This document shows, in pieces, positions 55,532 to 62,919 of a stretch of 64,000 nt of DNA (position 1 is its first letter; the number at the start of each line of letters is the position of its first letter). Source of the stretch: a virus. Under the pieces are notes generated by a model, which was given only the letters and a program-made list of their open reading frames with translations, made no database searches and was not told where the DNA came from. The stretch spans positions 1 through 64,000 of the IMG/VR virus record IMGVR_UViG_3300036770_004428. One strand, written 5' to 3'. The position numbers were made by a program, and so were the translations under genes.

Positions 55532-58294
55532 TTAACGCCCACCTTTTTTATCCATATCGGTGTGTTCTGCGATAAGACGTTTTAATTCTCTTAGGAATAT
55601 CGGGTCTGTTAATAAATCAGAATTAGCTTTTGCTCCGTTTTGACCGTTAAGGTCTATTTCACCTTGAACATTGATTTCACCAAACTCTATTTTAATATTG
55701 TTACCTGCCATAGCCAACCACCCTGAAAGTGATTTTAGGGCTTCTATGTTTTCTACATTGACCGAGTTGACTGCGTTTACTGCTGTAGCTATACCGTCTG
55801 CATCTACACCAGAAAATGCCTCACTAATAGTGTTACCTACGTCAGCTAAAGCAATTAAACCTAAGAAACCACCTAGTAACATTGATGCCCCCAAAGCTAC
55901 TAAAGCTACAGATAACGCCATAACACCCATACTAACACCGATTAATGCTGGACCTAACATCATAATTGCACCAATGTTTTCCATATTGACTACACTAAAT
56001 AAGTTAGTAAATGAGTCAACAATTAAAGCAATTCCTGCGGATATAAAATAAACTGCTGCTCCTAACATCATCATTGCGGCACCCAAAGCTAATAATACAC
56101 CTGCACCTATATATCCTAATGGAGCTGTAGCACCTAGTAACTCAACAGCTATAACTAACGCGGTTAAACCTACCGCCATACCGACAAGACCCATTGGTCC
56201 TGCTTCTGAGAATAACATAGCGGCAGCACCTAACATAACCATTGCTCCACCTAAAGCTAACATAGCTGCGATACCTGGCCACGCGGTAGAACCAAATGAA
56301 CTTAATACAGGTTGTAGGAAATAAAGACCAACACCTAGACCAGCTAATGTTACACCAGCCTTAGCTAAAGACTCCCATTCTACATCATTGAATTTTAATA
56401 ATGCGTCAGCTAAAAGCCATAAAGCCCCCGCTATTGCTAATATTTGTGCTGCGTTACCTAATGACTTCATCATGGAACCCATACCTGCTGCTTTAGAGGC
56501 TTGTCCTTGCATTGCTGTTTGAGCTCCTGTCATACCACCACCAGCACCTCCCGCACCACCAGCACCTCCGGCACCACCCATTCCACCTACTCCAGCAGTC
56601 ATTCTAAAACCTTTACCAAACATCATACCCGCAACAACTTGTTGACCAATCCAATAAGCCGCAAAAGCTATTGCAGCGACCAGTAAAGCTTCTTTCCAAT
56701 ATGTTGCAATCCATTTAAGTTTTTCCCATAATCCTTTAAAAAACTCTTTTAATTGAGGCCAACTTTCTCTTAATGATTTAGCAAAACTTATCAAACCTTC
56801 TTTCATACCATCAAGTACACCACTACTTAATAATCCGTCTACTAGTGGTTGTAAGAATTCTATCGCTATCAACATTATACCGTTTTGGATAGATTGCCAT
56901 TGTCCAGCTAAAGATTTAGCTTGTTGAGCTCTTTCTTCGTCATCTTTAGCTCTTTTTATTATTTGGTCTCTTTCTTCTTTACTTAAATCCTCTAATTTTT
57001 TAGTAACTAATTTACCATCTTTAGAGAAAGTTACTTCCGCCCCATTTTTAGTCATTTGGGACATACCTAATATTAAGTTCTTATCTTCCTCACTCATACC
57101 ACTAGGTAAGAACTTTTCCATATATTCAATTTTAGCGGCCTGTTTAGCTGTTTGGACCAACTCTTGGTAATCCATACCTAAAGCATCAGCAGATTCACGT
57201 AATCTATCTAATTCGTGAGCTGACATCTCAAACTCACCTGTTTTTTTATTAAACACAGCACTTTCTCTAGCCGCTTTAGTTAATGATTTGGCCAATTCTT
57301 CAGGAGCATTTCTAGCTTGGTACATTAATTGAAATGGGTCACCTAATTGGGCCATAGCTCCACCCATTGTTTGTAATCTAGCTGCCGCTTCAATAGCTCC
57401 TTCAGGTCTAAATACTTTATCAGCTACACCAGCAACAGATTCCATACTTAATTTAAATTTCTCAGAGTGTGCTGACATTTTAGCTAAAGCCGTCATACCA
57501 CCCCTGAAATTAAATCTATTAAGCATTCCTAGATTTTGTTGGAATTTTTTAATTACTTTACCAGCATTAACACCCATTTGTTCTGACATAGATTGTATAT
57601 CAGCTATCATTTGGGTGGCTTGACCGGCACCTAAACCAAAGGACTCCATTTGTCCTGCCATTTGAGCGACTTCCTCAGCAGCCATACCTGTTTGTAAAGC
57701 AACTCTACCGATTAAATCTAATTGTTGTGCGTTTAATTGTACTGCTCTACCTGTTTCTTCATTATAAGATGCGACAGCTTTTATTGCGTAATCTAATGGT
57801 TGATTCCATCTTATAGCGGATTGTCTGGCCTCTTCAGTGGCTAATTTCATTGTTTGGAATGCATTACCTGACATCCCTATGTTAGCAGCGGTTTTTCTAG
57901 TAAGGTCGTCTAACTCCATTACTTTATTTATAACCTCACTTAATGAAGGTAATATACTTTTAAATGCTGCTAAAGCTGAATTACCTGTGGCTTTTAAAAG
58001 TGTTTTAGCACTAGAAAGTTCTTTATTAATTGCCTTTAATTGGATCTCTTGTTTTTTTAAAGAAGCAACTTCTTTATCAATCTCTTGTCTTCTTTCTGCT
58101 GTGGCATTTGCCGCTTCTTCCTCTAAGGCAGCAATATCTGCACTAAGAACTTTTAGTAGTTTAGCGTTTTTAGTTAATTGTTTTTGTGCTTCACGCCAAT
58201 TGGATAAACTTTTGGACTGTCTCTCTAACGACTCTTCTATCTCTAGTTGTATCCTTAGTCTTTCTGCTTCTTCTTTTTTATTATTTAAAGCCAT
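55532..58294 (-). CDS. Tail tape measure protein
   Basis: The 920-aa protein has a long coiled-coil N-terminus (residues 1-110), an Ala-, Met- and Gln-rich helical centre (for example AQQLDLIGRVALQTGMAAEE), a Gly- and Ala-rich low-complexity segment near residues 565-610 (GGAGGAGGAGGAGGG) and a very hydrophobic C-terminal third with several predicted membrane-like segments (LALGAAMMMLGAAVYFISAG). This layout is typical of tape measure proteins, which set tail length and are ejected into the cell envelope. At about 0.15 nm per residue the tail would be near 140 nm. Base composition is more G/C-rich than neighbours because of Ala and Gly codons. Confidence 0.85.
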   Translation of the reverse strand: MALNNKKEEAERLRIQLEIEESLERQSKSLSNWREAQKQLTKNAKLLKVLSADIAALEEEAANATAERRQEIDKEVASLKKQEIQLKAINKELSSAKTLLKATGNSALAAFKSILPSLSEVINKVMELDDLTRKTAANIGMSGNAFQTMKLATEEARQSAIRWNQPLDYAIKAVASYNEETGRAVQLNAQQLDLIGRVALQTGMAAEEVAQMAGQMESFGLGAGQATQMIADIQSMSEQMGVNAGKVIKKFQQNLGMLNRFNFRGGMTALAKMSAHSEKFKLSMESVAGVADKVFRPEGAIEAAARLQTMGGAMAQLGDPFQLMYQARNAPEELAKSLTKAARESAVFNKKTGEFEMSAHELDRLRESADALGMDYQELVQTAKQAAKIEYMEKFLPSGMSEEDKNLILGMSQMTKNGAEVTFSKDGKLVTKKLEDLSKEERDQIIKRAKDDEERAQQAKSLAGQWQSIQNGIMLIAIEFLQPLVDGLLSSGVLDGMKEGLISFAKSLRESWPQLKEFFKGLWEKLKWIATYWKEALLVAAIAFAAYWIGQQVVAGMMFGKGFRMTAGVGGMGGAGGAGGAGGAGGGMTGAQTAMQGQASKAAGMGSMMKSLGNAAQILAIAGALWLLADALLKFNDVEWESLAKAGVTLAGLGVGLYFLQPVLSSFGSTAWPGIAAMLALGGAMVMLGAAAMLFSEAGPMGLVGMAVGLTALVIAVELLGATAPLGYIGAGVLLALGAAMMMLGAAVYFISAGIALIVDSFTNLFSVVNMENIGAIMMLGPALIGVSMGVMALSVALVALGASMLLGGFLGLIALADVGNTISEAFSGVDADGIATAVNAVNSVNVENIEALKSLSGWLAMAGNNIKIEFGEINVQGEIDLNGQNGAKANSDLLTDPIFLRELKRLIAEHTDMDKKGGR

Positions 58295-58301
58295 TAATTA
58301 A

Positions 58302-60023
58302 TTAACTTGGTAACAATGTTATTGTAGCTTCACCTTCTTCTTTGAATTCCTCTCTACCAGCTGCTTTTGGTCCTATTTTAACCTTATAATTTTTTAATTT
58401 TTTACCTATAAATAAATTAGATATATTATCAGTACTAATTAATACCGCGTCAGTACCTAATTTTTGTTTTATACCTGGATAATATAATATAAGTGTATCT
58501 TTTTTAGATATAGATTTTTTAACTAATACCCTATTAGATTTAAATTCATTATTTAAAAATGTTTCAATATTATCTGAAGTCCATGAACTAGCACCAGTAC
58601 CCTTAATATTTGAAATCTTAGAATTACTAGTAGCTAGGGATTCCCCTTTAGGTACATTAGTTTTTTTACCACTACCACTCACTTCATCATCGTCATCATC
58701 TCTTTCATAAGCAAAATTAGGGACAGATAATATTTTTAATTTTCTGTCATAAACATCAGACTCTTCTTCTGCCTCAAAAACCATTTCTTGAATAATACTA
58801 AATAATGATGTAGTACTTTCGTTTTTAGATTTATTGGAAAATTCTATTCTTGTTTTAGCTAGGGCACTTGAAAAATTAACGATTGTACCAACTAATTTTT
58901 TATACAATTGTTCTCTTTTTTTCTCATCACTATAGTTAGCCTGACCTTCTTTTACAATTAAAAATAATAATTTAAAGAATTTTTTAATTTCTGTGTAAGT
59001 AGGTGTGTTTTTACAACACTTATTTAATTTAACAAAAGTTGTAAAAACATTACTAAAAAAAGAAGACATTTGATTTTCCCAACCAACAGGTAATTGATCT
59101 TTTTTATTTATTTCTCTACTTCTAGTAGGGGCCTCTAATAAACCATTTTCTTTTAACTTTTTTAAAGTAACAGAAATAGGTTCACCGTTTATTTTAATAT
59201 TTGTTATTTTAGACCTAATTAAATTTAACAATAAAGCATCTCTGAAATTTTTGTTATCAGAATAATTTGTTAATTTTAATTGTTTAATTGTATTAGCTGA
59301 TTTTTGTAAATTATTTATTTTTTCATTTAAATCTTTTAAATCGTCTTTACCTAATTTAACATATTGTGTACTATCTTTACCACCTTCTTTATTATCGGTA
59401 TTTGTTTCAGTTTTATCATCACCAACATTTGTGTTAGTGCTATTATCATTATTAATTTCTTCTTGATCACTATTTTCTTCAGAATCAGTCGGTATATCAC
59501 CTATTGAGGCTTCAGCTTCAGTGATTTTAACATCATAAATTTTACCCTTTAATAACATGGGTAAATTTATTTTAGTACTTAATAGATTTTTTTGTAATGT
59601 TTTAGGTGAAAATAAAATTTTATATTTTTTTTCTTCTTTCTTATAGGATTCATCTTCAGAATCAACGTCTTCAGTTACAGTAAAATAAATAATAAAATTT
59701 TCTGCTGTACTATCTTGGTCAACCTCTGCTTTACCTTTAATATTTTGATTATTACCATCAAAATAATTATCGATTGGTTTATCTAATGAAAAAGAAAAGG
59801 GGAATTTTTTTAAAGCTTTATAATAATCTATTGTATCTTGATCATCTAATGATGCCGCATTAATACCCATTGACCTTAAATTATCTTTAATTCTATCTAT
59901 AGTAACATCGGCTCTAGCCGCATGATGTGCCGCTTGGTCACCACTTACGGGTTGGGTTTTTAGTCTATCTATATCCTTTGCTTTACCAAAAGGGGAGTCA
60001 GGTATGATATCTCTTACAGGCAT
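58302..60023 (-). CDS. Tail-region protein, 573 aa, paralogue of the right-edge gene
   Basis: No family was recognised. Residues about 265-395 are clearly homologous to the truncated gene at the right edge: RSKITNIKINGEPIS, NGLLEAPTRSREINKKDQLP and WENQMSSFFSNVF. An acidic Asn- and Thr-rich stretch precedes this region (NDNSTNTNVGDDKTETNTDN), a DDDDDE stretch follows near residue 450, and a separate C-terminal domain starts near 480. It stands between the gp26-like gene and the tape measure, with an 8-base gap to the latter. A tail assembly or tape-measure partner is likely from position. Confidence 0.6.
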   Translation of the reverse strand: MPVRDIIPDSPFGKAKDIDRLKTQPVSGDQAAHHAARADVTIDRIKDNLRSMGINAASLDDQDTIDYYKALKKFPFSFSLDKPIDNYFDGNNQNIKGKAEVDQDSTAENFIIYFTVTEDVDSEDESYKKEEKKYKILFSPKTLQKNLLSTKINLPMLLKGKIYDVKITEAEASIGDIPTDSEENSDQEEINNDNSTNTNVGDDKTETNTDNKEGGKDSTQYVKLGKDDLKDLNEKINNLQKSANTIKQLKLTNYSDNKNFRDALLLNLIRSKITNIKINGEPISVTLKKLKENGLLEAPTRSREINKKDQLPVGWENQMSSFFSNVFTTFVKLNKCCKNTPTYTEIKKFFKLLFLIVKEGQANYSDEKKREQLYKKLVGTIVNFSSALAKTRIEFSNKSKNESTTSLFSIIQEMVFEAEEESDVYDRKLKILSVPNFAYERDDDDDEVSGSGKKTNVPKGESLATSNSKISNIKGTGASSWTSDNIETFLNNEFKSNRVLVKKSISKKDTLILYYPGIKQKLGTDAVLISTDNISNLFIGKKLKNYKVKIGPKAAGREEFKEEGEATITLLPS

Positions 60024-60036
60024 ATTTATTTTTATA

Positions 60037-60045
60037 TATAAATAT
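60037..60045 (-). promoter_or_regulatory. Candidate late promoter element
   Basis: The coding strand reads ATATTTATATATAAAAATAAA, ending 13 nt before the ATG of the 573-aa gene. It would allow this gene and the tape measure to be transcribed apart from the gp26-like gene upstream. Confidence 0.45.
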
Positions 60046-60058
60046 TCAGAAAATCATT

Positions 60059-60310
60059 TTAACGCTTCTTAGATTTAGCTCTTTCATATTCACGTTTTTG
60101 ATCTTCCATTTCTTTTTGGAAATAATTTAAATAAATACGTCTTTCGTATATAGGCATTGACATAACACTCTCATATGAGAATCTCATGTGTTTAACCATG
60201 TAATAAATTTCCTGTGTTAGGTTTAATTTATACTCGGGCGTTAGGCCAAAAAAAGTTGATTCCAAGTGGAATTTGGCTGCGAAAGGGTTCTCCAGACGGG
60301 GCCTCCACAT
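60059..60310 (-). CDS. Frameshift extension of the gp26-like protein (overlapping frame)
   Basis: This frame overlaps the last 83 bases of the gp26-like gene in the +1 (or -2) frame. Its own ATG is weak, and the first 21 residues (MWRPRLENPF...) read like out-of-frame sequence, while the part from GLTPEYKLNL onward is well formed (FSYESVMSMPIYERRIYLNY, then a basic tail). A T7 run at 60248-60254 lies exactly where the good sequence starts, so I think it is expressed as a C-terminal extension of the gp26-like protein by ribosomal frameshifting, as for gpG/gpGT chaperones. A separate small protein is the alternative. Confidence 0.65.
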   Translation of the reverse strand: MWRPRLENPFAAKFHLESTFFGLTPEYKLNLTQEIYYMVKHMRFSYESVMSMPIYERRIYLNYFQKEMEDQKREYERAKSKKR

Positions 60311-61001
60311 CCACCGACATATCTATTCCTGGTTCAATTTCATCAATATATTGTCTAAATTGTAACGAATCGTAAGCAGGTATTACCTGAATATATTTTG
60401 AAATGTAATTAGGGTCCCTATTACCATTAACTTCTACTATTTGTTTTTCTAATCTAGAAGTTAAAAGGTTTGTAATAGGTGATTTTGTTAATTTTGCTCT
60501 TTTTTCACTTTTAGCAATAATATCCCTCTCATCACCAACAGTTAACATTTTAAATTTAATCTTAGCTTTTGATTTAGGTAAGGTATATGAAAATTCGTTA
60601 TTTTCATCGGGTTGAGCACCGATAGGTCTAGTTTTTAGTTCATTTAAATCTAATTCATATTCGAATTCATCTGCCGTAACAGGGTCAGTAAGTTTAACAG
60701 GATAAATCTCACCATAACCTGTTGCTCTTAACCAAATCATGATAGCGTTTCTGTCTCCAACCAACATTTGGTCAACTGGTACTGGTGATTCTTTGACTTT
60801 TCTTTCAATTAAAACATCTAAAACTCTACCACTTTTAATTAAGTTTGGTGAAGTTAGAATGTTTTCATCAGCAGCAGTCATATACTCAACCTTAATAGAA
60901 TCTTTTTGTCCGGGGTAAAGTAACCCTTTAGAAGGTAGAGGAAGTACATCAAAGGGTACCTCAAAATGAAATTCATTGTTTTTTTGTGTTGTGTTTGACA
61001 T
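60228..61001 (-). CDS. Baseplate hub or tail assembly chaperone, T4 gp26-like
   Basis: The 257-aa protein matches the T4 gp26 baseplate family: LPLPSKGLLYPGQKDSIKVE, then EYMTAADENILTSPNLIKSG, VLDVLIERKV, LVGDRNAIMIWLRATGYGE and YELDLNEL. Families of this kind act early in hub or tail assembly and lie near the tape measure gene. The last 10 codons overlap another frame at a T7 slip site, suggesting a longer frameshift form of about 313 aa. It is the first minus-strand gene to the left of the M20 peptidase gene. Confidence 0.7.
   Translation of the reverse strand: MSNTTQKNNEFHFEVPFDVLPLPSKGLLYPGQKDSIKVEYMTAADENILTSPNLIKSGRVLDVLIERKVKESPVPVDQMLVGDRNAIMIWLRATGYGEIYPVKLTDPVTADEFEYELDLNELKTRPIGAQPDENNEFSYTLPKSKAKIKFKMLTVGDERDIIAKSEKRAKLTKSPITNLLTSRLEKQIVEVNGNRDPNYISKYIQVIPAYDSLQFRQYIDEIEPGIDMSVDVEAPSGEPFRSQIPLGINFFWPNARV
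60245..60257 (-). other. Candidate programmed frameshift site (T7 run)
   Basis: The coding strand reads AAC TTT TTT TGG in the gp26 frame and TTT TTT GGC in the downstream frame. Moving +1 or -2 on the run of seven T joins the two frames at the point where the conserved downstream sequence begins. No stable stem downstream was established by eye. Confidence 0.55.
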
Positions 61002-61128
61002 CTTAAAAACTTTTTTATAATTTTATATATTATTTTTTTAAATCAATCTAAAGCAGTATAGTAATAAAGTAAAGATTATTTGTTACAGCATATAAATACA
61101 TTAATTTTATTTTTTTTTCATATTTTAT

Positions 61129-61159
61129 TTTGCCGTTGAATTAATAGTTACTATATTTG
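61129..61159 (+). promoter_or_regulatory. Bacteroidetes-type promoter (TTTG - 19 bp - TATATTTG)
   Basis: TTTG at 61129-61132 and TATATTTG at 61152-61159 are separated by 19 bp, as in the Bacteroidetes primary sigma consensus (TTTG or TTG at -33, TAnnTTTG at -7). The ATG of the plus-strand peptidase gene is 21 bp downstream. The remaining part of this 178-bp divergent region is A/T-rich with no other structure seen. Confidence 0.6.
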
Positions 61160-61179
61160 TATTATAAATAAAAAAATAG

Positions 61180-62220
61180 ATGGAAAACACTAAATTACAA
61201 AGATTAAAAGAAGTCCTTTCAATACCAACACACTCTAGACAAGAAGACCTTATGATTTCTTATTTGGAGACAGTACTCTCTGAAAAAGGTTTTGATTATA
61301 GAAAAGACCATATGGGAAACATATATGTAACAAAAGGTAAAGCTGAATACTACCCATGTTTTGTTGCACACACTGATACCGTTCACGATATTAACCACAA
61401 TCTTATGGTTGTACAACTTGAAGAAAATGGTAAAACAATTTTAACAGGTATCGATAAAAAAACCATGAAACCTTCAGGTATTGGTGGTGATGATAAATGT
61501 GGTGTATTTCTTTGTTTGGAAATGTTGGACAAACTTGATAATGTAAAAGTTGCTCTTTTTGTTTCTGAAGAAATAGGTTGCGTTGGTTCAAGAGAAGCTG
61601 ACCCTGAGTTCTTCAAGAATGTGGGGTATGCTATTCAATACGATTCTCCTAAAGGTGATTCTATGAGTATGTCTTTAATGGGTAAAGAATTGTTTGGTAA
61701 AACAACTGAGTTTGGTGAGAAAGTTAGTCCTTTAATTTTAGAACATGGTATCACTGATTGGGCTAGACACCCTTACACTGATATTTGGCCATTGATGGAA
61801 AAATTTGGTTTCTCTTGTTTAAATTTGGCGGCGGGTTATCACAGATATCACACAGATAATGAATATGTTGTTGTAGACGAAGTTGAGAACGCTTTTGAAT
61901 TGGGTTTAAGATTACACCAAATCTTGGGTGAGAATTTCTATGAAAGACCAGCAGAAAAAGAAAAAAGTTATTATTCTAGTTATTTTAGTAATGCTTATTC
62001 TAGTAAAAAGGTCTTAAATGAAAAAAGTGAAGATGATAACAAAACCAATCTTTATTATAACCAAGACGAAGATGATGATTATAATGATGACGATTTTGAT
62101 TATCACTACAAAGACGATGAAGATTTTTCAGACCTTTGGGATTATGATGATTTTAATGGGGGTTATCAAATAGTTAATTACGGAAGTTCTAATGATTACG
62201 ACCACAGATTTGATTGGTAA
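61180..62220 (+). CDS. M20-type metallopeptidase with acidic tail
   Basis: The 346-aa protein has a complete two-metal site of the M20/PepT type: His64 and Asp66 in AHTDTVHD, Asp104 in GGDDKCG, Glu130/131 in SEEIGCVGS, Asp155 in QYDSPKG and a late His in YHRYHTDNE (H221 or H224). It should cleave small peptides or amino-acid conjugates in the cytoplasm. Only about 65 residues separate Asp155 and the last His, so the usual lid or dimerisation domain seems missing. The last 75 residues are very rich in Asp, Tyr and Glu. It is on the plus strand amid minus-strand tail genes, with its own promoter and terminator, as a moron would be. Confidence 0.8.
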   Translation: MENTKLQRLKEVLSIPTHSRQEDLMISYLETVLSEKGFDYRKDHMGNIYVTKGKAEYYPCFVAHTDTVHDINHNLMVVQLEENGKTILTGIDKKTMKPSGIGGDDKCGVFLCLEMLDKLDNVKVALFVSEEIGCVGSREADPEFFKNVGYAIQYDSPKGDSMSMSLMGKELFGKTTEFGEKVSPLILEHGITDWARHPYTDIWPLMEKFGFSCLNLAAGYHRYHTDNEYVVVDEVENAFELGLRLHQILGENFYERPAEKEKSYYSSYFSNAYSSKKVLNEKSEDDNKTNLYYNQDEDDDYNDDDFDYHYKDDEDFSDLWDYDDFNGGYQIVNYGSSNDYDHRFDW

Positions 62221-62231
62221 TTAAACCAAAT

Positions 62232-62258
62232 AAAAAAGGACCTTTAAGGTCCTTTTTT
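62232..62258. terminator. Bidirectional intrinsic terminator
   Basis: An 11-bp stem, AAAAAAGGACC with GGTCCTTTTTT, and a 5-nt loop lie between the convergent peptidase gene and the small basic gene. T runs on both strands allow it to serve both transcripts. Confidence 0.85.
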
Positions 62259-62372
62259 TTATTTATTCTCGTACTTTTTAAGTAACACCATATTATTTTC
62301 GATTCTAGCTAATTTTTTAGCTAAATTTCTTCGGTTTCTTTTAGGTTTACCTTCTTTTTTTGCCTTAGCCAT
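62259..62372 (-). CDS. Small basic protein, 37 aa
   Basis: The frame begins at an ATG that overlaps the tail tube stop codon (TAATG) and ends at the terminator. It is made almost only of Lys, Arg, Asn, Ala and Leu (MAKAKKEGKPKRNRRNLAKK, then a short helix). About 40 per cent of residues are basic, so it may bind nucleic acid or an acidic partner. The coupling to the tail tube and the exact fit before the terminator support its reality. Confidence 0.55.
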   Translation of the reverse strand: MAKAKKEGKPKRNRRNLAKKLARIENNMVLLKKYENK

Positions 62373-62860
62373 TAGAACACAGAAATAGCTCTATCAAATC
62401 TTAATGTAACTGAAATATCAGCGATATCAGAAGAAGAGTAGTCTAGGTCACCAAAGTTAGCTGAAGTAATCATAGTACCCTGTAGAATCCATTTCTCAAT
62501 AACAACTCCTGTTGGGTCTAACAATTCTAATTCAACGTCTTTTTTATAACCCGCTGCGTAACCTTGTCTACCTGTTACAGATTCAGAGTGTAAACGAATC
62601 CACTCCATAAGAGCCTGTGTTGCTGAAGGACCGATTGGGTCACGGAAAGTAACGTCAATGGTTTCCCAAGTAAAACGACCAATTACGAATGTAGAAGTAT
62701 TTAAAAATTGAATTTCAGTTTCTTCTGCTGTATAAGTTGGTCTTGCTCCTGTTGATACGAACCATTCTTGGATACCAAGTGGTGTAGGGAATCTAAAAAT
62801 AAACCTATTCTTTTTCTTTGGTTCGTAAGGAACAGGCATTCTCATTAACAAATCTGCCAT
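62372..62860 (-). CDS. Tail tube protein, gp19-like
   Basis: The 162-aa length and the sequence from RMPVPYEPKKKNRFIFRFPT through FTWETIDVTFRDPIGP, then WIRLHSESVTGRQGYAAGYK and LELLDPTGVVIEKW to NFGDLDYSSSDIADISVTLR, match the T4 gp19 family, which stacks as hexamers to make the inner tube of the contractile tail. The aromatic strand order and the D-Y-S-S-S-D-x-A motif near the end are typical. It follows the truncated right-edge gene and precedes a tiny basic protein gene; a sheath gene would be expected beyond the window. Confidence 0.9.
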   Translation of the reverse strand: MADLLMRMPVPYEPKKKNRFIFRFPTPLGIQEWFVSTGARPTYTAEETEIQFLNTSTFVIGRFTWETIDVTFRDPIGPSATQALMEWIRLHSESVTGRQGYAAGYKKDVELELLDPTGVVIEKWILQGTMITSANFGDLDYSSSDIADISVTLRFDRAISVF

Positions 62861-62896
62861 AATTTATTGTTTTTGTTTTTTTTTATTATCTTTAAT

Positions 62897-62905
62897 TATA
62901 AATAT
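62897..62905 (-). promoter_or_regulatory. Candidate late promoter element
   Basis: The coding strand reads ATATTTATAATTAAAG, 36 nt before the tail tube ATG. A transcript would have a longer leader than at the other six sites, where the spacing is 12-19 nt. Confidence 0.45.
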
Positions 62906-62919
62906 GCTATAATTTTATT

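Noticed and set aside
55671-56051. Plus-strand frame of 126 aa opposite the tape measure gene
   Set aside because: Shadow of the Ala- and Gly-rich minus-strand codons; no leader or domain.
56520-56590. Tandem GGTGC-like repeats on the plus strand
   Set aside because: These encode the Gly-Ala run of the tape measure protein and need no other explanation.
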